From positions 1-39,226 of the forward strand of contig JAFYKF010000005.1 of NCBI GenBank assembly GCA_017537745.1: a stretch of DNA of 39,226 nt, read 5' to 3'. Position numbers and translations under genes: made by a program. The notes beneath the pieces are model-generated. The model saw only the letters and a program-made list of their open reading frames with translations. It made no database searches and had not been told where the DNA came from. This document shows positions 1-6,680 of the stretch, piece after piece (the first letter of the stretch is position 1; the number at the start of each line of letters is the position of its first letter). This DNA comes from Candidatus Saccharimonadota bacterium (lineage in GTDB: Bacteria > Patescibacteriota > Saccharimonadia > Saccharimonadales > Saccharimonadaceae).

Positions 1-747
1 GACCAGGGCATCATGATTGGCTACGCCACTGACGAGACTCCAGAAATGCTACCACTTGAAGTTGTATTATCACGTAGGCTCAACGAGTTTGTTTATAGTA
101 AACATCCTTACGATGGTAAAACTCAAGTCACCATCCGCCCAGATGGTAAAATTGACTCTGTAGTAGCGAGCTTCCAAAACGTCTCATCGGAAAATCTCCA
201 ACAAATTATATCAGATTGGCTGTTCGTCCAAGGTTTTATCAATAATCGCAGCGTTACATTTTGTTATAAATACATTTTAGATAATCCAGAAAAATTTGCA
301 CCACTATTTGAAGATCAAGATTCAATTCGTGCCTACGTCAATCCAGCCGGTGACTGGCAACAAGGCGGTTTTGATGCCGATACTGGCCTCACTGGTCGTA
401 AATTAATCGTAGATAATTATGGGCCACGCATCGCAATTGGTGGCGGTTGCTATTCTGGCAAAGATCCATCTAAGGTGGATCGCTCTGCCGCCTATATGGC
501 CCGTCGTATTGCAGTGGACTATCTAAAAAAACGCAATGCCCATGAAGTCCTTGTTCGCCTTGCCTATGCTATCGGCTACGCTGAACCGCTCGAAAAAACC
601 GTCATTATTGATGGAAAGCCAGAAGAGATTGAAGGCTACGACCTTACCCCAAACAGTATCATCAAGTTTTTGAAACTAAAACGCCCGATTTATGAGCAAA
701 CCGCTCGTTATGGTCACTATGGCCACAATTTCCCTTGGGAAGCTTAG
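1..747 (+). CDS. metK: S-adenosylmethionine synthetase, 3' part (5' end outside window)
   Basis: MetK makes S-adenosylmethionine from methionine and ATP in the cytosol, supplying methyl groups, for example to the TlyA-like methyltransferase downstream. The reading frame is open from base 1 and begins with DQGIMIGYATDE, the conserved core motif (usually GAGDQGLMFGYA), so the first ATG at 13 is internal. Also present are DGKTQVT, the GLTGRK segment, the IAIGGGCYSGKDPSKVDRSAAY signature and the C-terminal YGHYGHNFPWE. About 248 residues are visible. The family is usually 380-400 residues, so roughly the first third lies upstream of the window. No terminator is obvious after the TAG stop; the rpsF promoter follows at once. 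The identification is very secure. Confidence 0.96.
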   Translation, partial: DQGIMIGYATDETPEMLPLEVVLSRRLNEFVYSKHPYDGKTQVTIRPDGKIDSVVASFQNVSSENLQQIISDWLFVQGFINNRSVTFCYKYILDNPEKFAPLFEDQDSIRAYVNPAGDWQQGGFDADTGLTGRKLIVDNYGPRIAIGGGCYSGKDPSKVDRSAAYMARRIAVDYLKKRNAHEVLVRLAYAIGYAEPLEKTVIIDGKPEEIEGYDLTPNSIIKFLKLKRPIYEQTARYGHYGHNFPWEA

Positions 748-760
748 TTTATGGCACCTC

Positions 761-789
761 TTGCCAGACAAACATATCTGTGATATAAT
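761..789 (+). promoter_or_regulatory. sigma70-type promoter of the rpsF operon
   Basis: TTGCCA (761-766), a 17-bp spacer and TATAAT (784-789) make a near-consensus housekeeping promoter. The expected start near 796 gives a leader of about 70 nt before rpsF. The rpsU promoter at 22195-22223 has the same hexamers and spacing, which suggests a shared ribosomal-protein promoter type. Confidence 0.85.
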
Positions 790-808
790 AAATCCACAAT
801 ATTAGCTC

Positions 809-851
809 AGCAAACAGGTCAACCTGTAGTTAACAGAGAACTGTGTTTGCT
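809..851 (+). promoter_or_regulatory. structured 5' leader of rpsF (possible autoregulatory site)
   Basis: An outer stem AGCAAAC (809-815) with GTTTGCT (845-851) encloses a hairpin CAGG-TCAA-CCTG (815-826) and a small AGTT/AACT stem (828-842). The outer stem and first hairpin overlap by a base or two, so only a shortened outer stem can coexist with it. rpsF leaders in many bacteria bind the S6:S18 complex through a CCG-containing loop. I do not see that CCG signature here, so autoregulation is an inference from position and structure. Confidence 0.45.
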
Positions 852-868
852 TTAACCAAAGGAGTCAC

Positions 869-1267
869 ATGAAAGATTACGAACTTACAGTTCTATTTCA
901 TCCAGATCTCGAAACGAATCTGGACCCAGCTCTTGATAAGGTCAAAAACCTTATCGAATCAAACGGTGGTAAAATTGTAAAAATCGAGCCAGAAGGCAAG
1001 AAGCGTCTTGCTTATCGCCTCAAGGGCCAAGATTTTGCCATTTATTACTACTACGACCTCCAGCTTCCAGCCGAAGCTCCTAATAAGCTCGCTACGGTTA
1101 TGGGTATCACAGACGAAATCCTCCGTGCCATGCTTGTCAAAGCCGACGTTCGCAAAGCTCGTTATGAGGAATACTTGAAGTCCAAGTCTACCGACGAGTC
1201 TGCCGAAGCTAAGGAAGAGGCAAAGGAAGAAGCAAAAGAAGAAACCAACGCAAAAGAGGAGGCATAA
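869..1267 (+). CDS. rpsF: 30S ribosomal protein S6
   Basis: S6 is a small-subunit protein that pairs with S18 on the 16S rRNA platform. The N-terminus YELTVLFHPDLE and the stretch KRLAYRLKGQDFAIYYYYDL match the S6 fold and its RNA-binding strand. The 132 residues end in a charged low-complexity tail of EEAK-type repeats from about residue 110, somewhat like E. coli S6, which carries a C-terminal glutamate tail. A strong AAAGGAG lies 4 nt upstream of the ATG at 869. It is the first gene of the operon rpsF-ssb-rpsR-efp-tlyA-like; the rpsF-ssb-rpsR order is a classic bacterial arrangement. Confidence 0.96.
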   Translation: MKDYELTVLFHPDLETNLDPALDKVKNLIESNGGKIVKIEPEGKKRLAYRLKGQDFAIYYYYDLQLPAEAPNKLATVMGITDEILRAMLVKADVRKARYEEYLKSKSTDESAEAKEEAKEEAKEETNAKEEA

Positions 1268-1270
1268 AAT

Positions 1271-1714
1271 ATGCGCGGATTTTCAAAAGCTATTATCGCT
1301 GGTAATCTTACCCGCGACCCAGAATTAAGAAGCACTTCAAGCGGTAATTCCGTTTGTAGCTTTGCAATCGCTGTCAATCGTGTTTATCGCGATCAGAGTG
1401 GCGAAAACAAAGAAGATGTTTCTTACATCGATTGTTCCGCTTGGGGCAAGCCAGGTGAAATCATTTCTCAATACGCCAAGAGAGGATCTGCTCTCCTTGT
1501 GTCTGGCCGTCTCAGCCAACATAGCTTTGAAGACAAGAATGGTGTCAAACGCTCTCGCACTGAAATTGTTGTTGAAGATTTCAACTTCATTAATGGCGGT
1601 AACACTGGTCCAAACGCCACGAGCGCACCGGCATCTAGCTCGTCTAATAATTCTCCCGCCGATATTCCAGATGACATCCCAGAAGAAGTTGATCTTAGCG
1701 AGGTGCCATTTTAA
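1271..1714 (+). CDS. ssb: single-stranded DNA-binding protein
   Basis: SSB coats single-stranded DNA in replication, repair and recombination and recruits partner proteins through its C-terminal tip. The N-terminal OB fold is recognisable (AIIAGNLTRDPELRSTSSG, WGKPGEIISQYAKRGSALLVSGRL, FEDKNGVKRSRTEIVVEDFNF; residues about 1-110). A Ser/Ala/Asn-rich linker follows, then the acidic tip ending DLSEVPF, equivalent to the canonical DDDIPF tail. The 147-residue length is normal. An AGGAGG at 1257-1262 sits inside the end of rpsF, and the ATG follows the rpsF stop by 3 nt, so the two are translationally linked. Confidence 0.96.
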   Translation: MRGFSKAIIAGNLTRDPELRSTSSGNSVCSFAIAVNRVYRDQSGENKEDVSYIDCSAWGKPGEIISQYAKRGSALLVSGRLSQHSFEDKNGVKRSRTEIVVEDFNFINGGNTGPNATSAPASSSSNNSPADIPDDIPEEVDLSEVPF

Positions 1715-1742
1715 TTAAGAAAAATTGTGAAGAAGGAAAATA

Positions 1743-1940
1743 ATGAAAAGATACAAGAATGATCCAAATCTCTATTTCGATTATCGCGACGTCAAGACAC
1801 TACAGCGATACATCGATGCCTATGGCCGTATTGAGCCAATGAGCAAAACTGGCCTTAGTGCCAAGCAGCAACGCCAGCTTGCAGTCGCAATTAAGCGTGC
1901 TCGTAATATTGCACTTTTGCCATTTGTAGCCAACAATTAA
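1743..1940 (+). CDS. rpsR: 30S ribosomal protein S18
   Basis: S18 binds the 30S platform as a heterodimer with S6. The 65-residue protein shows the family core: [51 protein letters not shown] contains the typical RYI, [19 protein letters not shown] and LLPF elements. It lacks the longer cysteine-containing N-terminus of some S18 paralogues, so it is a zinc-independent type. An AAGGA precedes the ATG, and the gene sits 28 nt after ssb in the same operon. Confidence 0.96.
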   Translation: MKRYKNDPNLYFDYRDVKTLQRYIDAYGRIEPMSKTGLSAKQQRQLAVAIKRARNIALLPFVANN

Positions 1941-1955
1941 TCATTAAGGAGTAAT

Positions 1956-2516
1956 ATGTACGGACCAACAGATCTAAAGAAAAACACTCTTATCACTTTA
2001 GACGGTCAACCGTATAAGGTGGTAGAATATTCTCAAAAAGTTATGGGCCGCGGTGGTTCCATCGTGAATGTTAAGGTTAAAAACCTAATCACTGGTGCCC
2101 TTCTCCCAAAGACTTTCAAAGGTCAGGAGAAAATCGAGCCTGCCGAAGTCACCACGAGAAAGGTCCAATATCTCTATCGCGATGACGAAAAGTTCTACTT
2201 TATGGACCCAGAAACTTTTGAGCAGTACGAGCTTCTCGCTGAAATGGTTGGTGATTCCAAAGATTTCATGAAAGATGGCGATGAGATGGAAATTGAGTTT
2301 TATAACGGCACTCCCATCAATTTGCGACTTCCTAAGAACCTCTGGCTTGCCGTCACTTATACTGAGATCGCAGTTAAAGGCGACACTACGAGTTCCGTCA
2401 TGAAAGATGCTACTCTTGAAACTGGCGTAATTATCAAGGTCCCAGCGTTTATCAAAGAAGGCGACATCGTATCGGTGGACACTGACACTTATGAATACCG
2501 CGAGCGTCGTAAATAG
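1956..2516 (+). CDS. efp: translation elongation factor P, arginine-tip type
   Basis: EF-P rescues ribosomes stalled on polyproline stretches by entering the E site. The 186 residues cover the three beta-barrel domains, with KVKNLITGALLPKTFKG in domain I and DTSSVMKDATLETGVIIKVPAFIKEGDIVSVDT in domain III. The tip loop reads VMGRGGSI, which places Arg at residue 32 where E. coli has the beta-lysylated Lys34. Arg at this position is typical of EF-Ps rhamnosylated by EarP, as in Pseudomonas and Neisseria. No EarP gene is in this window. AAGGAG lies 6 nt before the ATG. The polyproline-containing surface proteins nearby could be clients, but that is speculation. Confidence 0.95.
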   Translation: MYGPTDLKKNTLITLDGQPYKVVEYSQKVMGRGGSIVNVKVKNLITGALLPKTFKGQEKIEPAEVTTRKVQYLYRDDEKFYFMDPETFEQYELLAEMVGDSKDFMKDGDEMEIEFYNGTPINLRLPKNLWLAVTYTEIAVKGDTTSSVMKDATLETGVIIKVPAFIKEGDIVSVDTDTYEYRERRK

Positions 2517-3051
2517 AGGCTATCTCAAAATTGAAGGTGCAGTTAGCGCCTTCAATTTTGATTTTAAGGGCAAGACCGTCCTAGACATTGGCTCTTCCAC
2601 TGGGGGCTTTACTAAGCTTGCCCTCGACCACGGTGCCAAAAAAGTCATCGCTGTAGAAAAGGGAACCAATCAAATGGTCGCCCCCCTCCGCTTCGACCCC
2701 CGTATTGATCTTCATGAGAAAACTGATATTTTTGATTTTGAAGCAAATCCAGACGTCATCGTTGCAGATGTATCATTTTTGAGCTTAACTAAAATTCTGA
2801 AGTATGCCAAAACGCATCTCTCGACCAACTCTACTGACTTTCTCGTTATGTTGAAGCCTCAATTTGAAGCAAAGCCCAATCAACTTATAAAAGGCATCGT
2901 AAAAAACGAAACCGCTCGCCGCGAAATTATTAAAAACTTTGAATTTTGGCTTAAAAACAACGGCTTCGTAATCGTAAAAAAGCACGACAATGAACTGTCC
3001 GGCAAGCACGGCAATAAAGAACGTTTTTATTGGCTGAAAATCGCCAAATAA
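2491..3051 (+). CDS. TlyA/FtsJ-type rRNA 2'-O-methyltransferase, S4-less short form
   Basis: TlyA-family enzymes methylate ribose 2'-OH groups in 16S/23S rRNA using SAM. Seen here are the N-terminal NRGYLKIEGA motif (usually SRGGLKL), the SAM-binding VLDIGSSTGGFTKLALDHGAKKVIAVE, DVSFLSL and the catalytic-region MLKPQFEA with the following KGIVKN. Typical TlyA proteins have about 60 further N-terminal residues forming an S4 RNA-binding domain. Here the frame starts at ATG 2491 inside the last codons of efp, leaving no room for one, so this is a 186-residue catalytic core. The 26-nt overlap with efp points to translational coupling. Specificity cannot be told from sequence. Confidence 0.85.
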   Translation: MNTASVVNRGYLKIEGAVSAFNFDFKGKTVLDIGSSTGGFTKLALDHGAKKVIAVEKGTNQMVAPLRFDPRIDLHEKTDIFDFEANPDVIVADVSFLSLTKILKYAKTHLSTNSTDFLVMLKPQFEAKPNQLIKGIVKNETARREIIKNFEFWLKNNGFVIVKKHDNELSGKHGNKERFYWLKIAK

Positions 3052-3065
3052 TTTTAAAATAATCC

Positions 3066-3094
3066 TTGCAATTTAACATCAAACCGCTTATAAT
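3066..3094 (+). promoter_or_regulatory. promoter of the pilM-pilB operon (near-leaderless)
   Basis: TTGCAA (3066-3071), a 17-bp spacer and TATAAT (3089-3094). ATG 3102 lies 7 nt after the -10 box, so transcription should begin at or one base before the start codon. An upstream in-frame TTG at 3066 is the -35 element itself and therefore not a start codon. Confidence 0.8.
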
Positions 3095-3101
3095 TAAAAG
3101 T

Positions 3102-4148
3102 ATGAATCTATTGCATGGCGTGGGCGACTTCTTCTCGCTTGATATTGGAACCAATTCGATGCGCATCGTACAGCTTGTTGGTGACGAGAGGCGCGGTTGG
3201 GCTCTTTCCAAATATGCTTATGTTCCGATCGAAGAAAAAGCTTCAGCCGATACTAGCGATCTTGGTCGCAAGCGCCTTGGCGAAGCTATTTTGGGCGCCG
3301 TCCAACAAGCTGGCATTAGAACCAAAAACGTCGCCCTCGGCCTCCCGGCCAGCAAGACATTTACTTCTATTGTTGAGACCGACACATTGACTGAACGCGA
3401 ACTTGCCAAGTCGTTCAAATATGAAATTGATAAATATATTCCTATGCCCATGAGTGAAGCTAAGACCGACTATATTGTGCTTGGCCTCAGTCCAAACGAC
3501 CCCGCCAAGACTGAAATCTTAGTCAGCTCAATTGCCAAAGAATTCGCTGAGGCATCTCTAGAAACTATCGAAAGAACCGGATTGAATGTCATCGCAATGG
3601 AACCAGAACCACTTGCCATGGCACGCTCGCTCGCCATTCCAGGTGCGACAGACGGCAATCTAATAGTTGACTTTGGTGAAAAGTCCACCGATCTCGTAAT
3701 TATGTTTAAAGGCCAACCTCGCCTAGTCCGTTCAATCCCTGGTGGCTTCGGTATGCTTGTCAAAACTCTTTCCGGTAGCCTCGGTGTCCGCGAAGACCAA
3801 GCTCGCCAGTTTATTATTAAGTTTGGCCTTGCTGAAGATAAGATTGAGGGCCAAGTCTTCAAAGTCCTAAGTGCACCACTCGATAGCTATGCAGCCGAAC
3901 TTACTAAATCCGTCCGCTTTTTCCAAACCAAATACGCAGGTGGCAAAATTGGCAATATTGTTCTTTCCGGCTATGCTGGTATGATTCCGTTATTTCCGGA
4001 ATACATTGAGGCCAAGACTAACATCCCTGCTGTCAAAGGTAACCCGTGGCAATTGGTTCGCACCACAGAAGAGCAACAACGGGCTCTAGGCCCAGTAGCC
4101 TCTGAATTTGCAGTGGCAATTGGGCTTTCCGAAAGGAGTAATGATTAA
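3102..4148 (+). CDS. pilM: type IV pilus assembly protein PilM
   Basis: PilM is the cytoplasmic actin-like ATPase-fold protein that docks onto the N-terminus of PilN and links the inner-membrane platform to the motor. The nucleotide-fold motifs are visible: FSLDIGTNSMRIVQL near the N-terminus, NLIVDFGEKSTDLVIM in the middle and IVLSGYAG near the C-terminus. From ATG 3102 it is 348 residues, a normal PilM length. This start is chosen because the promoter -10 box ends at 3094 and no Shine-Dalgarno precedes it. The stop overlaps the pilN start (TAATG). It is first in the operon pilM-pilN-pilO-104aa-pilB. Confidence 0.93.
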   Translation: MNLLHGVGDFFSLDIGTNSMRIVQLVGDERRGWALSKYAYVPIEEKASADTSDLGRKRLGEAILGAVQQAGIRTKNVALGLPASKTFTSIVETDTLTERELAKSFKYEIDKYIPMPMSEAKTDYIVLGLSPNDPAKTEILVSSIAKEFAEASLETIERTGLNVIAMEPEPLAMARSLAIPGATDGNLIVDFGEKSTDLVIMFKGQPRLVRSIPGGFGMLVKTLSGSLGVREDQARQFIIKFGLAEDKIEGQVFKVLSAPLDSYAAELTKSVRFFQTKYAGGKIGNIVLSGYAGMIPLFPEYIEAKTNIPAVKGNPWQLVRTTEEQQRALGPVASEFAVAIGLSERSND

Positions 4149-5488
4149 TGGCAAATTTCCTAGATAAAATCAAAAATATAGGCAAAGGCAAATCAAACGC
4201 CACTAGGCCAAGCGGAGCAAAACCAGGCACTATTAATTTACCAAGTTTCAATCAAATTAAAACCAATATTCAAGACAAGATAAACAAGCACCCTGCCGGT
4301 CGCGAAATTAATCTTGTTCCTGACATCAAAGACGAAATGATTAAGGCTCTAAAGCTCCGTAATTTCATCTTCTTCCTCTGTATTATTATCGCCTCTGCCA
4401 GCGTTGCCGTTTCGTTAATATTTGCCACCATCGCAGTCGGACAGCAAGCTATTGTCGACGCTAAAAATACTACTATCTCAAATCTATCTTCGACAGTCAA
4501 TAGTTACAGCGATCTCGGCGATTTTCTCACCATCAAAGATCAGCTTAATAACCTCGATACGATCTCAAAAAACAAGAAGCTTCTTTCACGCACTTTTAGT
4601 GTTCTTTCCGCGTTACTCCCAACCGGCGCCGATTATATTAAAATATCTGAATTAGGCGTAAATTTTACTGGTGAAAATCCAATCATATCCTTTGATGCCC
4701 AAGCCAACGCTGGCAATCCGCCGTATATTGATTATAACGTGCTTGACTCCTTTAAAAAATCCATGCAATATATGCGCTACGATTATGGCTCATACGTAGA
4801 TAGATATGGCGTTGAAATTCCAGCCTATTGCATTATTGAGAATGGCACCGATGGCGCAAGCCTTTACGATGAAGAAAAAGGCTCCTATGCCTACTGGCTT
4901 ATTAAAGGTGAAGGATGTAATCCGTCCTACGAACCAGAACTGGATAAAGATGGGGAAGAAATATACAATGAAACCAAAGCGCTAGAAGGCTACGTATTGG
5001 AAGACTATGGCGATGATGAGGTCGTCAGAATTTGGCGCACCCCACAGTACAAAGACTGGTATAAAGAAAAAGAAGTCGAGGGCCAACCTTATATGAGCAT
5101 AGATGGTGAAATTACAAACGTCGCACACTTTGCCAGTGAATGTACTACATATTACGGTATTGAAAGTGAAAAAAACAAAGAAATCGTTTGGAAGACCGAA
5201 AATGAAGACTGTCTTCTCGTTCCAGATGGTATTGATGGTATTAAAATTAGTGATTCATCCAATGGGCGTGGCGCTACTGGCGAGCTAGTACTCAGATTTT
5301 CCGCATCAATCACGCTTAATTCAGAGGTGTTCAGCGCGACTAATCATCATCTAATAGCCGTCGCTCCACTTGGACGCCACAATGTTACGGACTCTTATGT
5401 TCAGATTCAAAATATGTTTAGCGAACGCGCTGCCGACTGCGAACCAGGCGACACTGCATGTAATAGTTCAACGAATGGAGGTAACTAA
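4148..5488 (+). CDS. pilN: PilN-like pilus assembly membrane protein (enlarged)
   Basis: PilN is a bitopic inner-membrane protein that binds PilM with its cytoplasmic N-terminus and PilO with its periplasmic coiled coil. REINLVPD at residues 52-59 matches the conserved INLLP motif that contacts PilM. One membrane helix follows at about 73-97, then a coiled-coil-like stretch (about 104-150). At 446 residues the protein is about twice the usual PilN length: about 50 extra N-terminal residues and a long acidic, Tyr-rich extracellular insert (about 200-390). The gene is coupled to pilM and pilO by TAATG overlaps. Position and the INLVPD motif make the call firm; the role of the insert is unknown. 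Confidence 0.82.
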   Translation: MANFLDKIKNIGKGKSNATRPSGAKPGTINLPSFNQIKTNIQDKINKHPAGREINLVPDIKDEMIKALKLRNFIFFLCIIIASASVAVSLIFATIAVGQQAIVDAKNTTISNLSSTVNSYSDLGDFLTIKDQLNNLDTISKNKKLLSRTFSVLSALLPTGADYIKISELGVNFTGENPIISFDAQANAGNPPYIDYNVLDSFKKSMQYMRYDYGSYVDRYGVEIPAYCIIENGTDGASLYDEEKGSYAYWLIKGEGCNPSYEPELDKDGEEIYNETKALEGYVLEDYGDDEVVRIWRTPQYKDWYKEKEVEGQPYMSIDGEITNVAHFASECTTYYGIESEKNKEIVWKTENEDCLLVPDGIDGIKISDSSNGRGATGELVLRFSASITLNSEVFSATNHHLIAVAPLGRHNVTDSYVQIQNMFSERAADCEPGDTACNSSTNGGN

Positions 5489-6369
5489 TGGCCCGTGAAA
5501 TTGCAATCGGGAAACGCGCAAGAATCTCAAAAGCCCAACAATATACTATACTCGCCGTACTGGGCGCTGGTATGTTTCTTGGTGTTGCAATTGCGCTTGT
5601 CCAACATTTCTCTAATCAAATTTCTTTTAATGCTAACGTAATTGCCGAGGAAGATAAAGCCATTGTTGCCTATTCCGATGCAATAAAGAATATTGGTATA
5701 TGTAAAAAACCAGCTGGTGACACTTATACAGATGATGAATTAAAAAAATGTAATCCTGATTCGATAAATGTTTCCGAAGTCCCAGGCACGCTCCGCTCCA
5801 ACATCCTTGAGGGAATGGCCGCAAATAAGGCACTCAGTTCCGTTCCGAAGGAAAACACTTCTAGTTGCATAAACACACTTACCGGTAAGGCATATACCTA
5901 TGACGAAATGCAAACTCTTTTGGAAATCGCCTCGGCAGAAGGAACCAGTGAAGAGATTAATGCAGCAAGTGAACTTATACAGAGTTGTTCCGCTCTCCGT
6001 GTCATACCAGATGCCCTCCCGGCCTTTAAAAACGAAGAAGCACTCTTATCCAGTTTAAATAAGATTTTCATTCTTTCCAACTGGGAGCCGGAGTCACTTA
6101 GTCCTACCGGCAACTACGGCACCGCTGCAATAGGCAACAAACTTGATGCCTTTTCGGTTCGTCTATCGGTCGAATCCGATGTCGCCACTACGCGCGGTGT
6201 CCTCAGTAATATTGAGCGTTCCATTCGCGAATTTAATATCGAGCGTGCTACTATCGAATGGGGTGGGACAAATACCCTAGTATTACAAGCTCAGGCAACT
6301 GCCTTCTATACTTCTCCGTCTACCCTTTCTGAGGTTACGAAAACTATTAAAGTAGGAGGTAGAAAATGA
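5488..6369 (+). CDS. pilO: PilO-like pilus assembly membrane protein
   Basis: PilO pairs with PilN in the alignment complex of the type IV pilus. The 293-residue protein has a short basic cytoplasmic N-terminus, one membrane helix (about 22-44, ILAVLGAGMFLGVAIALVQ), and a long extracytoplasmic region. The C-terminus resembles the ferredoxin-like PilO fold (LSVESDVATTRGVLSNIERSIREFNIERATIEW). Four cysteines in the middle (CKK, KCN, SCIN, SCS) are unusual for the family and could form disulfides. Sequence similarity to classical PilO is weak by eye, so the name rests mainly on topology and on its position directly after pilN. It overlaps the next gene by ATGA. Confidence 0.78.
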   Translation: MAREIAIGKRARISKAQQYTILAVLGAGMFLGVAIALVQHFSNQISFNANVIAEEDKAIVAYSDAIKNIGICKKPAGDTYTDDELKKCNPDSINVSEVPGTLRSNILEGMAANKALSSVPKENTSSCINTLTGKAYTYDEMQTLLEIASAEGTSEEINAASELIQSCSALRVIPDALPAFKNEEALLSSLNKIFILSNWEPESLSPTGNYGTAAIGNKLDAFSVRLSVESDVATTRGVLSNIERSIREFNIERATIEWGGTNTLVLQAQATAFYTSPSTLSEVTKTIKVGGRK

Positions 6370-6680
6370 AAACAGATTTAGCTACAGCTGTTATTGCTGC
6401 TATTGCAGGCGTCGTCGCCGGCTTCTTTGTCACAAATATCGTTCTTCCATCTCTGCAAGACGTAAGTTTTAAAACCATTGGTAGTTCAGTTAATGCTACA
6501 CTTATCGAGCCGGATATTGAAACCTTTAATTTTCGTGCTATTAACCCGACTGTAGAAGTGTTCGTTGGTGAATGCACCAAATATGACGATAGTGGCAAGT
6601 GTATTGATGATAATTACAAGGCGCCAGAAGAATCCGAAGAGATGACTCCAGACGAGGAGGAGAATGGCGACACTGACTAA
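6366..6680 (+). CDS. small single-pass membrane protein of the pilus operon
   Basis: Not recognised as a named family. The 104 residues contain one N-terminal hydrophobic helix (about 5-29, ATAVIAAIAGVVAGFFV) and a polar extracytoplasmic part with a Cys pair (GECTKYDDSGKCIDD). The C-terminus is very acidic (EESEEMTPDEEENGDTD). It starts inside the pilO stop (ATGA) and its end overlaps the pilB start by 17 nt, so it is locked into the pilus operon. By position it could act as a PilP-like linker or as an accessory subunit of the PilN/PilO platform. That is inference from context only. Confidence 0.75.
   Translation: MKTDLATAVIAAIAGVVAGFFVTNIVLPSLQDVSFKTIGSSVNATLIEPDIETFNFRAINPTVEVFVGECTKYDDSGKCIDDNYKAPEESEEMTPDEEENGDTD

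Noticed and set aside
3066-3101. In-frame TTG at 3066 as the pilM start
   Set aside because: It is the -35 element of a clear promoter whose -10 box ends 7 nt before ATG 3102, and no Shine-Dalgarno precedes it.
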